Origin: Erysipelotrichaceae bacterium
GTDB taxonomy: Bacteria; Bacillota_I; Bacilli_A; Erysipelotrichales; Erysipelotrichaceae
Assembly (NCBI GenBank): GCA_003446295.1
Contig: DMBB01000201.1
Span: 1-12,367 of the forward strand
DNA length: 12,367 nucleotides
Reading direction: 5' to 3'
The notes under the pieces were generated by a model. The model was not told where the DNA came from, did no database searches, and was given only the letters and a program-made list of their open reading frames with translations. Made by a program: the position numbers and the translations under genes. How positions within the stretch are numbered: position 1 is the stretch's first letter; each line of letters opens with the position of its first letter. Shown piece after piece: positions 6,383 to 12,367 of the stretch.

Positions 6383-6946
6383 TCAGAAGAATGAAAGAAG
6401 CAGAACACCGGCCGCCCCGGCAGCAGCCATCACTGCAATAGGGTCCGGTTTTTTTATACGAAGTACCGCCAGCGAAACAATGAAGATCACAGTCGGAACG
6501 ATCCTGACCGCCGTCAGATCAGCAGGCAGGGATTTTTGTCCGTAAATACTCAGCGTCATCAGTGACAGACCTGCGGATGCGATCATTGCAACAACTGCCG
6601 GGCGAAGACCTTTCAGGATCCCCTGGATCATGGTCAAACCCCGGTATCGGTAATATGCCCATGCAAGTGTGAGAACGATCACACAGGACGGAAGCACGCA
6701 TCCTATGGTGGCAGAGAGTACACCAGGAATTCCTGCGACCTGCATACCCACAAATGTTGCGGAATTGATCGCGATCGGTCCGGGCGTCATTTCGGAAATG
6801 GTCATAATATCCGCGAACTGTGTCATCGTCAGCCATCCATGGATCTCGACAGCCTGCTCCTCGATCAGGGGCATCGCGGCATATCCTCCTCCGATACTGA
6901 AGAGCCCGATCTTCATGAAACTCAGAAACAACTCAAGAATGACCAT
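6383..6946 (-). CDS. short-chain chromate transporter (CHR family) subunit
   Basis: This 187-residue, very hydrophobic membrane protein has the CHR family signature: FMKIGLFSIGGGYAAMPLIE near the N-terminus, GWLTMTQFADIMTISEMTPGPIAINSATFVG (residues 37-67), and a proline-containing helix, GCVLPSCVIVL. It is one half of a split two-gene transporter. In ChrA of proteobacteria the two homologous halves are fused into one protein of about 400 residues. The ATG shares one base with the stop of the partner gene (TGATG), so translation is coupled. CHR proteins export chromate and may carry sulfate-like anions. The natural substrate in gut Firmicutes is not established. Confidence 0.9.
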   Translation of the reverse strand: MVILELFLSFMKIGLFSIGGGYAAMPLIEEQAVEIHGWLTMTQFADIMTISEMTPGPIAINSATFVGMQVAGIPGVLSATIGCVLPSCVIVLTLAWAYYRYRGLTMIQGILKGLRPAVVAMIASAGLSLMTLSIYGQKSLPADLTAVRIVPTVIFIVSLAVLRIKKPDPIAVMAAAGAAGVLLLSFF

Positions 6947-7545
6947 CAGAAGCCTCTTTCCCGGGCTGCTTTCATGGTGAAGTATGTATCAGCCGCACCG
7001 ATGCTTCCGCAGATCAGGATCAGTGTGATGACATTTATTGAGAAAAAGCGGACAGCGATAAATGAAGCTATCAGCATGATGACCGGCAGAGGTTTTTTCT
7101 CTTTCAGAATATTTCCGGCCATGCGAAGAACGACGTCAGTGATCACAGCGGCAACACCTGCCAGCATGCCGGTCATTACCCGGCTTACGATCAGGCTGTC
7201 ACGGAATGCCTGATAAAACAGTGAAATGACAGATATGATGATCATCGGAGGAAGAACTGTCCCGATAACGCTGATCAGTGCCCCGGCTACTCCGCCGACA
7301 TGATATCCGATCAGGATCGATGCGTTGACAGCGATAGCTCCGGGAGAAGATTGTGCGATCGCGGTGAGATCCATGATTTCGTTTTCATCGACCCACCCGA
7401 GTTCATCCGCAAATTTCTTTTTCAAAAGCGGCACGATAACAAATCCGCCGCCGAATGTGCATGCGCTCAGCCGGAATGTGGAAGTAAACAATGTCAGATA
7501 CCGGTTGTTTTTTACTCTATCAATATGAAGTGTGGCTATACTCAT
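6946..7545 (-). CDS. short-chain chromate transporter (CHR family) subunit
   Basis: This 199-residue membrane protein is homologous to its downstream partner, with parallel motifs: TFRLSACTFGGGFVIVPLLKK, then ELGWVDENEIMDLTAIAQSSPGAIAVNASILIGYHVGG, then GTVLPPMIIISVISLF. SPGAIAVN here corresponds to TPGPIAIN in the partner, as expected for an antiparallel half-transporter pair working as a heterodimer. It is the first gene of the unit. AAAGGA lies about ten bases before ATG 7545. The divergent LysR gene at 7655 is probably its regulator. Confidence 0.9.
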   Translation of the reverse strand: MSIATLHIDRVKNNRYLTLFTSTFRLSACTFGGGFVIVPLLKKKFADELGWVDENEIMDLTAIAQSSPGAIAVNASILIGYHVGGVAGALISVIGTVLPPMIIISVISLFYQAFRDSLIVSRVMTGMLAGVAAVITDVVLRMAGNILKEKKPLPVIMLIASFIAVRFFSINVITLILICGSIGAADTYFTMKAARERGF

Positions 7546-7590
7546 TTGTACTTGTTCCTTTCTTCAGGCATTTGAAGCATATAACCGTAC

Positions 7591-7607
7591 TATTTATTTG
7601 TGAAATA
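7591..7607. promoter_or_regulatory. candidate LysR-type regulator box between lysR and the CHR operon
   Basis: TATTT (7591-7595) and AAATA (7603-7607) are perfect inverted repeats with a seven-base centre. The element contains the T-N11-A core expected of LysR-family sites (T7593, A7605). It lies in the 109-base divergent gap, which is the classical position. The gap is very AT-rich, so the match is suggestive only. Confidence 0.4.
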
Positions 7608-7654
7608 ATATGTTTAAATGATATTGATAAGTAAATTGATATAAGGAGTGCGAT

Positions 7655-8560
7655 ATGACTATCCGTCATCTGAAAATATTTCTGGCAGTATATAAAAATG
7701 ACTGCAATGTGACCAGAGCAGCAGAAAGTCTGTCCATGTCTCAGCCGGCAGTCAGTCTGGCGATCCGGGAACTGGAGGAATACTACGGAGTCAAACTGTT
7801 CGAACGTCTTGGCAAACGTCTTCAGATCACTCAGGCGGGAATCATGCTTTCCGAATATGCGGTCAGTATTTCCGATCTGTTTGAGTCAATGGAAGAGAAC
7901 GTCCGGGACTGGGAAAAAGGCGGACGGATCCGGATCGGTGCCAGTCTGATGATTGGCACGCAGCTGATGCCGGAATATGTCAAGGCTTTTCAGGTGCGTT
8001 ACCCCGGCACAGACGTCCGGGTCAAAGTGGAACCGCAAGAATACCTGGAGGAAAAACTTCTGAACAGCGAACTTGATTTTGCCCTTGTGGAGGGAGCGGT
8101 ACAGTCACCGACCCTTGAAGCAGAGCCGTATATGACGGATCATCTGACGGTGATCTGTTCGCCGGATACAGGCCTCCGGAACAGACAGATGATCTCAATG
8201 GATGAATTTCGCAAGATGCCCCTGCTGCTGAGGGAAAAGGGAAGCGGAACACGGGAAGCAGTCGATCACGTGCTGACAGCTGCCGGATATACACCCGATC
8301 CTGTTTGGGAAACATTCAGTTCCGAATCGCTTACATGTGCTGTGATCTGCGGAATCGGCACAGCGATCATTCCATATCGGATGGCAGCGATACCTCTGAG
8401 AAGAAAACAGGTAGTTGAGATCCTTGTGGAAGGACTGGAATTTACAAGATACTATTCGATCGTCAGGCATCGAAAAAAGCATCTGACGGAAAGTGCGAAA
8501 AATTTCATAGATCTGTGCCGGAATTACGAAATGGACTATCCGACGATCTCCTTTACCTGA
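7655..8560 (+). CDS. LysR-family transcriptional regulator
   Basis: This 301-residue protein is of the standard family length. It opens with the LysR winged helix-turn-helix: MTIRHLKIFLAVYKNDCNVTRAA, then ESLSMSQPAVSLAIRELEEYYG (about residues 18-45), then LFERLGKRLQITQAG. The effector-binding domain (about 90-295) starts at GRIRIGASLMIG and contains the typical VEPQEYLEEKLLNSELDFALVEG and CAVICGIGTAIIPYRMA segments. AAGGAG lies six bases before the ATG. It is divergent from the CHR pair, so it most likely controls those genes and itself. The effector is unknown, possibly an oxyanion or sulfur metabolite. It ends at a bidirectional terminator facing the PTS operon. Confidence 0.92.
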   Translation: MTIRHLKIFLAVYKNDCNVTRAAESLSMSQPAVSLAIRELEEYYGVKLFERLGKRLQITQAGIMLSEYAVSISDLFESMEENVRDWEKGGRIRIGASLMIGTQLMPEYVKAFQVRYPGTDVRVKVEPQEYLEEKLLNSELDFALVEGAVQSPTLEAEPYMTDHLTVICSPDTGLRNRQMISMDEFRKMPLLLREKGSGTREAVDHVLTAAGYTPDPVWETFSSESLTCAVICGIGTAIIPYRMAAIPLRRKQVVEILVEGLEFTRYYSIVRHRKKHLTESAKNFIDLCRNYEMDYPTISFT

Positions 8561-8583
8561 TGGCAGAGACCCGGATGCAGACG

Positions 8584-8645
8584 AAAAAAAGAGTTGTGCA
8601 GCTTCCGGCTTTTTAACCGGAGGTTTTCCACAACTCCTTCTTTGT
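8584..8645. terminator. bidirectional terminator between lysR and the PTS operon
   Basis: GAGTTGTG (8591-8598) pairs with CACAACTC (8629-8636). Inside it CTTCCGG (8602-8608) pairs with CCGGAGG (8617-8623) with one wobble. Seven A residues (8584-8590) give a T7 tail on the minus strand, and the plus-strand side ends T-rich. It closes both the lysR gene and the PTS-SIS operon. Confidence 0.85.
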
Positions 8646-8655
8646 ATTTGTCCGA

Positions 8656-9735
8656 TCAGTAACGATAGCTTCCCATCTTCTGATGGAACTGTGTGTCACT
8701 TGGAATATTGCAGTCAATACCAAGTCTCATTGAAACGACCTTTGTAATGACCTGGAGGGGAATAACATATTCCATTGTAGCGAAGTCTTCATCGTCCCTG
8801 AACGGATATACAAATGCGTTTCTGTAATTTTCGAATGCTTTGTCTGAAGTAACCACGAACTGATGCGCGTGACGTTCTTCATCAAAGTATCTCAGCATGC
8901 CTTTCAGACGGCTGTAGTATTCTCCCGGTTCTGCCAGGTAAATGATGTAATCATTCTCCCAAACGGAATGATAGATGCCGTGCATGAACTCTTCCATCTG
9001 GTATCCCGTAACAGAACATCTGACACCTTCCAGGATCTTCAGGCTTCCTTCCATCATCGCACCGATGCAGTCGCCGTAGCCGACAATGATCAGTCTCCGG
9101 CATTTTTCAAGTTCTTCGATATTGCTTTCCGCCCATGCTCTGGACTTTTCCGCAATATCCGGAATGTTCTCGGAGGACGCGATCAGTCTGTTTTCGAGCG
9201 CGCTGACTTCTTCCGGAGTCATTCTGCCTTTTCTGCATGCCAGTACTGCCGCAAACAGTGCCAGCTCGGCGATCGATCCGATAAAGCCTTTTGTTTTCGG
9301 ACCGCTCAGTTCCTCACCGACATTCAGATGAAGATAGCATTCGCCTTCTTCCTGAACAGGTGTGTTTCTCTCGGAAGTGCAGGATATCGTGTAATATCCG
9401 AGTTCCTTTGCCTTCTGGAGAGCGAGGATCGTAGATGTGCTTCTGCCTGCCTGACTGATTCCAATAACTGCCGTACCTTCCTGACGGACAACTTCCCCAT
9501 CTTTGAAATCGATCGGATACATGCATTCCACAGGGATGCCAAGGGACTTTGCCATACTGCGTTTAGCTGTGACACACGCATGGTAGCTGGTTCCGGATCC
9601 CAGGATCACTACTCTTCTGACATCTTTGTCTGCCAGATACTCTACAGCATCATGCATCGTTTCTTCTTTTGAAGCGATCAGATTCCTGACGGTTTCTGCA
9701 GACTCAAGAATGTAATTATAGATATCGTATGTCAT
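8656..9735 (-). CDS. SIS-domain sugar-phosphate deglycase/isomerase in the PTS operon (GfrE/GfrF-like)
   Basis: This 359-residue cytosolic enzyme has two SIS domains: the phosphosugar loop LGSGTSYHA (45-53), IGISQAGRST (91-100), the second-domain segment VGYGDCIGAMMEGSLKILEG (218-237) and EEFMHGI (248-254), which corresponds to EEFLHGP in the other SIS protein here. It resembles fructoselysine-6-P and glucoselysine-6-P deglycases. It is the last gene after a complete mannose-family PTS, so its substrate should be the phosphosugar that PTS delivers. The SIS-after-Man-PTS order is that of the Salmonella gfr operon. It starts nine bases after the EIID stop with no clear Shine-Dalgarno site, so it probably depends on translational coupling. 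The substrate remains inferred, and other phosphorylated amino-sugar conjugates are possible. Confidence 0.85.
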   Translation of the reverse strand: MTYDIYNYILESAETVRNLIASKEETMHDAVEYLADKDVRRVVILGSGTSYHACVTAKRSMAKSLGIPVECMYPIDFKDGEVVRQEGTAVIGISQAGRSTSTILALQKAKELGYYTISCTSERNTPVQEEGECYLHLNVGEELSGPKTKGFIGSIAELALFAAVLACRKGRMTPEEVSALENRLIASSENIPDIAEKSRAWAESNIEELEKCRRLIIVGYGDCIGAMMEGSLKILEGVRCSVTGYQMEEFMHGIYHSVWENDYIIYLAEPGEYYSRLKGMLRYFDEERHAHQFVVTSDKAFENYRNAFVYPFRDDEDFATMEYVIPLQVITKVVSMRLGIDCNIPSDTQFHQKMGSYRY

Positions 9736-9744
9736 TGCAGTTTA

Positions 9745-10605
9745 TTACGCAGCCGCTGCGAAGATAGCCAGTCCTTCGAGGAATGCGATGACGAATGCGG
9801 CAAGGAACAGGATCAACATGACGGTCGTTGTCTTCTTTCCTTTTCTGATCAGCTGGAAGCATGTTACTGCCAGGACCATCGGAAGGAACTTCGGCATGAT
9901 CTGATCAAATACAGACTGCAGCGCAAGTGTCTGGTAGTTGCCCATGTTCAGGGTGATCGTTGTTGTGAAGCTGATCATAGTAGCGATCATACTGCCGACG
10001 ACGGTAGCACCGAGAATCTTTGCAGCGACTGTGAACTTTTCGAGAACACCGCTTTCCGTTGCGTTCTCCATGAAGCTCATGCCCTGTGTATAACCGATCT
10101 CAAGGCCCTTATAACGGACGATCCAGTGCGGGATATTGTGGATCAGGAGGAACATGATCGGGCCGAGAATATTGCCCTGCATACAGAATGACAGACCTAC
10201 ACCAAGTCCGATCGTTCTCAGTGTTCCCCAGAAAATGGAGTCACCGATACCGGACAGAGGACCCATCAGAGCTGTTTTGACAGCGTTGATGGAACTTGCG
10301 TCAAACTCTTTGTTTTCTGACGCTTCTTCTTCCATGGCAACAGCGATGCCCTGTACGAAGGTCGTGCACTGAGGAGTGATATTGTAGAACGTCAGGTGAC
10401 GCTTCAAAGCTGCTTTGAACCCTTCTTCATCATCCTTGTAAATACGTCTCAGGTGAGGAATCATTGCGTATCCGAAGCCAAGGCCCTGCTGGCGCTCGTA
10501 GTTGAAGCAGCCCTGCAGTGCGCATGAACGCCAGAATCCGCTCTTGAATTCCTGCTTTGTCATCTTTCCTGCAACCAGTTCATTCTTGTTTTCTGCTGTT
10601 GTCAT
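9745..10605 (-). CDS. PTS mannose/fructose/sorbose-family IID component
   Basis: This 286-residue membrane subunit forms the sugar channel with IIC. Family hallmarks are KMTKQEFKSGFWRSCALQGCFNYERQQGLGF (residues 14-44), YAMIPHLRRIY, and MGPLSGIGDSIFWGTLR (114-130). Hydrophobic segments follow, and the C-terminal half ends in a membrane helix (LILFLAAFVIAFLEGLAIFAAAA). The ATG at 10605 is chosen because GAGGAGG lies about ten bases upstream. A TTG at 10611 would add two residues and overlap the IIC stop. It is tightly packed with IIC before it and the SIS gene after it. Sugar specificity in this family rests largely on IIC and IID, which here are expected to accept an Amadori-type or other mannose-family substrate (inference). 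Confidence 0.95.
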   Translation of the reverse strand: MTTAENKNELVAGKMTKQEFKSGFWRSCALQGCFNYERQQGLGFGYAMIPHLRRIYKDDEEGFKAALKRHLTFYNITPQCTTFVQGIAVAMEEEASENKEFDASSINAVKTALMGPLSGIGDSIFWGTLRTIGLGVGLSFCMQGNILGPIMFLLIHNIPHWIVRYKGLEIGYTQGMSFMENATESGVLEKFTVAAKILGATVVGSMIATMISFTTTITLNMGNYQTLALQSVFDQIMPKFLPMVLAVTCFQLIRKGKKTTTVMLILFLAAFVIAFLEGLAIFAAAA

Positions 10606-10607
10606 GA

Positions 10608-11351
10608 TCAATAATCCTCCTCAGATGTGCCTTTAAAGTTGTAGTAAACAAGTGCGATCGCCAGACCGATCAGAGCGATGCCAAGTGAGCTGACACCCAT
10701 GAATGCGGCCAGGACGAAGCCGAGAATCATAAACGGAATTGCATCTTTGTCAACGATATAGTTCATCAGCAGAGCAATACCAAGTGCAGGCAGAAGGCTG
10801 GATGCTTTATTCAGACCGGCCAGAACAACTTTCGGGATCACGTTGATGATAGCTTCTACAGCACCGGAACCGAAGTATACCGCAAGGAACATCGGTACAA
10901 AGTAAACGACTGCGAATGCGCATACACCATACCAGAAGTATCTTTCAACAGCCTTGAAATCACCCTTGTCAGCTGCTTCATCGCATTTGACGTTCCAGAT
11001 GTTGTTGAAGATACGGGGAATGATCCCGCAGGGCTGGAACAGCAGAGCGATCGGCATGGAAAGCGCGATAGCTGCTTCCGGTTCAAGCTTTGAAAGAATA
11101 GCGAATGAGACAGCCAGGATCGTTCCTGCTGAAGAGTTGGGAAGGCTTGTAGCGCCGATGCCGACAAATCCCATAAAGATCAGCTGGAGCGTTGCGCCCA
11201 TTGTCAGACCGGTAACAACATCACCGCAGATAATGCCGACCAGAGTTGCCTCAACGATCGGTGTGTTGAGAAGATTCTGACCAAAAATACGGCCGTCCAG
11301 AATACCCAGGACATGGACCAGAGCGATCAGAATACACTGAATTAAGAACAT
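10608..11351 (-). CDS. PTS mannose/fructose/sorbose-family IIC component
   Basis: This 247-residue polytopic membrane protein is the IIC permease of a mannose-class PTS. The conserved block NTPIVEATLVGIICGDVVTG, then LTMGATLQLIFMGFVGIGA (about residues 29-68), is typical, followed by SMPIALLFQPCGIIPRIFNN. The C-terminal helices and a short acidic end (SEEDY) match the usual length. AAGGGGG lies upstream of ATG 11351. A 57-base gap separates it from IIB, the only sizeable gap in the operon, and its stop is two bases from the IID start. No terminator is visible in the gap, so one transcript is expected. Confidence 0.95.
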   Translation of the reverse strand: MFLIQCILIALVHVLGILDGRIFGQNLLNTPIVEATLVGIICGDVVTGLTMGATLQLIFMGFVGIGATSLPNSSAGTILAVSFAILSKLEPEAAIALSMPIALLFQPCGIIPRIFNNIWNVKCDEAADKGDFKAVERYFWYGVCAFAVVYFVPMFLAVYFGSGAVEAIINVIPKVVLAGLNKASSLLPALGIALLMNYIVDKDAIPFMILGFVLAAFMGVSSLGIALIGLAIALVYYNFKGTSEEDY

Positions 11352-11408
11352 ACTTTTACTTACCCCCTTTTACAGATCTCTTTTCATAGATGTTCATTCG
11401 TGTATGCA

Positions 11409-11894
11409 CTATTTTTTGAAGTTTGCGCGGATCTCATTCAGCGGCATTTTTGATTTGCTGGGAACTTCCTGGACATACACGTCTTTTCCCAGCTCCGCCA
11501 TGGATTCGATGGCGTCCATATCTTCCTGCAGCAGATGTACCTGGGAAGATACGCTGACGCGTCCCTCGGCATGTCTGATACCGCCGATATCGACTGTTTC
11601 AATACCGTTTACGCCTTTGCAGAGCGCCAGTGCGTCTGCGCAGCTGCCTGTTACCACAAAGATCTTTTTCTTATCGTTCTTCGGGTCATTCAGATATTCG
11701 ATCGCCTTTTCGATCGTCAGTACAGGCATCTTTACGCCTGCAGGCTTTCCTACGTTCAGGGACATTTTCAGAACGGAATTTTCTGCATACTTATCGCTGG
11801 CTACAACGATCGTTGATGCATTGACAGCCTTTACCCAGTACACAGCAACCTGTCCGTGGATCAATCTGTCATCTACGCGCAGTAATTGAATCAT
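11409..11894 (-). CDS. PTS mannose/fructose/sorbose-family IIB component
   Basis: This 161-residue cytosolic protein receives phosphate from IIA and passes it to the incoming sugar. The active-site region is LLRVDDRLIHGQVAVYW, where His13 is the phosphorylated residue of the family. Further family features are IVVASDKYAENSVLKMSL and the GGIRHAEGRVSVSSQVHL segment. The length is normal. AAGGAGGAG lies just before the ATG, and only 11 bases separate it from the IIA stop, so the two are co-translated. It is clearly a PTS IIB of the mannose class, while the particular sugar cannot be read from it. Confidence 0.95.
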   Translation of the reverse strand: MIQLLRVDDRLIHGQVAVYWVKAVNASTIVVASDKYAENSVLKMSLNVGKPAGVKMPVLTIEKAIEYLNDPKNDKKKIFVVTGSCADALALCKGVNGIETVDIGGIRHAEGRVSVSSQVHLLQEDMDAIESMAELGKDVYVQEVPSKSKMPLNEIRANFKK

Positions 11895-11905
11895 TGTTCT
11901 CCTCC

Positions 11906-12334
11906 TTACAATTCTTCTTCGTCTTCGTCGCTGTCATCCAGCATGTCGTTGATCAGTGAGACCGTCTCCCTGCTCTGAGCGATCAGATCATGCAGTCTTT
12001 CAGTTACGCTGCAGTCTTCAAACGTATCCATCAGCACACCCATCAGCAGGCCGAGGTTTGTTCCGCTTACGATGTACAGGTTCTCTGTTTCCATCAGAAA
12101 CGGTATGGCTGTCTGTGTTGTTGAACCGAACGGGACATCAGTCATCAGGATCTTCAGATCAGAAGCCTCATACTTTCCAAGTGTTTCTGCGATCTTTCCC
12201 GCCAGTGTTTCCGGAGAATCCTCCGGCTGAAGTGCAATCGTCTGGATGTCGGCATCCTCAGCTGAGATGACCTTCATGGCGCTCATGAATCCCCTGCCGA
12301 GTTCCCCGTGTGTCAGTAGAACTACTCGCTTCAT
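11906..12334 (-). CDS. PTS mannose/fructose/sorbose-family IIA component
   Basis: This 142-residue cytosolic protein accepts phosphate from HPr. The motif VVLLTHGELGRGF carries the phosphorylatable His9, and TDVPFGSTTQTAIPFLM and IVSGTNLGLLM match later parts of the fold. It is a separate IIA rather than a IIAB fusion. The C-terminal end is unusually acidic (DDSDEDEEEL). The start is fixed by an in-frame TAG two codons upstream. The ribosome site, GAAAGG, is weak and about 11 bases away, overlapping a candidate operator. It is the first visible gene of the operon. The promoter, and any activator gene before it, lies partly beyond the window. Confidence 0.93.
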   Translation of the reverse strand: MKRVVLLTHGELGRGFMSAMKVISAEDADIQTIALQPEDSPETLAGKIAETLGKYEASDLKILMTDVPFGSTTQTAIPFLMETENLYIVSGTNLGLLMGVLMDTFEDCSVTERLHDLIAQSRETVSLINDMLDDSDEDEEEL

Positions 12335-12347
12335 ATTTATCTATACC
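12332..12347. promoter_or_regulatory. operator-like motif at the start of the PTS operon
   Basis: CATATTTATCTATACC here matches CATATTTTATCTATATA at 4567-4583, upstream of the first SIS gene, apart from one inserted T and the last bases. It covers the start codon and the leader just before it on the minus strand. A GntR-type repressor bound here could block initiation. AT-richness makes this a modest-confidence call. Confidence 0.35.
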
Positions 12348-12367
12348 TTTCGCGCTTTTAATATATA

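Noticed and set aside
8863..9672. Long open frame on the plus strand (269 codons) opposite the second SIS gene
   Set aside because: It is the reverse complement of a clearly conserved SIS enzyme, has low-complexity Phe- and Cys-rich content, and no family resemblance.
11352..11408. Hairpin between EIIB and EIIC as an internal terminator
   Set aside because: Only a short imperfect repeat around ACATCT/AGATCTGT, with no T-run.
11404..11889. Plus-strand open frame of 161 codons over EIIB
   Set aside because: Mirror of the conserved EIIB gene; Ser/Thr/Phe-rich composition typical of an antisense shadow.

Overview
The window looks like chromosomal DNA of a low-to-mid GC Gram-positive gut bacterium (Bacillota; an Erysipelotrichia-like or related Firmicute is my guess). 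The evidence is near-consensus Shine-Dalgarno (SD) sites such as AAAGGAGGT, a textbook sigma-A promoter, many U-tailed hairpin terminators, and a mannose-family PTS. No rRNA, tRNA, CRISPR array or insertion sequence was seen.

Layout. (1) 1-1474, plus strand: the tail of a possible upstream reading frame, then two overlapping genes I cannot name. One is beta-rich. The other resembles a PD-(D/E)XK nuclease-like core and is broken by a one-base frameshift near 1241. (2) 1575-4320, minus strand: a gntR/hutC regulator, a HAD-superfamily phosphatase or phosphomutase and a MATE-family exporter, in that transcription order. (3) 4658-5728, plus strand: a two-domain SIS sugar-phosphate deglycase/isomerase, divergent from gntR. 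Its promoter holds a palindrome exactly between the -35 and -10 boxes. (4) 5840-7545, minus strand: two half-size chromate-transporter (CHR) proteins and a small Cys-rich protein, divergent from a LysR-type regulator (7655-8560). (5) 8656 to the right edge, minus strand: a mannose-family PTS operon in the order EIIA-EIIB-EIIC-EIID, ending with a second SIS deglycase/isomerase.

How the parts fit. A mannose-family PTS followed by a FrlB/GfrE/GfrF-like SIS enzyme is the arrangement known from the Salmonella gfr operon, which imports and cleaves Amadori products (fructoselysine, glucoselysine). The PTS would phosphorylate the substrate during import. An SIS enzyme would then split the sugar phosphate from the amine. 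Here one SIS gene is in the PTS operon and the other stands about 3 kb away with its own GntR-family repressor candidate. A related AT-rich motif, CATATTT(T)ATCTATA, occurs both in the SIS promoter and directly before the EIIA start, which suggests one regulon. The substrate is inferred, not shown.

The most interesting points are the palindrome-in-promoter design and its possible echo at the PTS operon, the split two-deglycase system with a co-located HAD enzyme and exporter, the frameshifted nuclease-like gene with its beta-rich partner, and the Cys-rich protein in the CHR operon.
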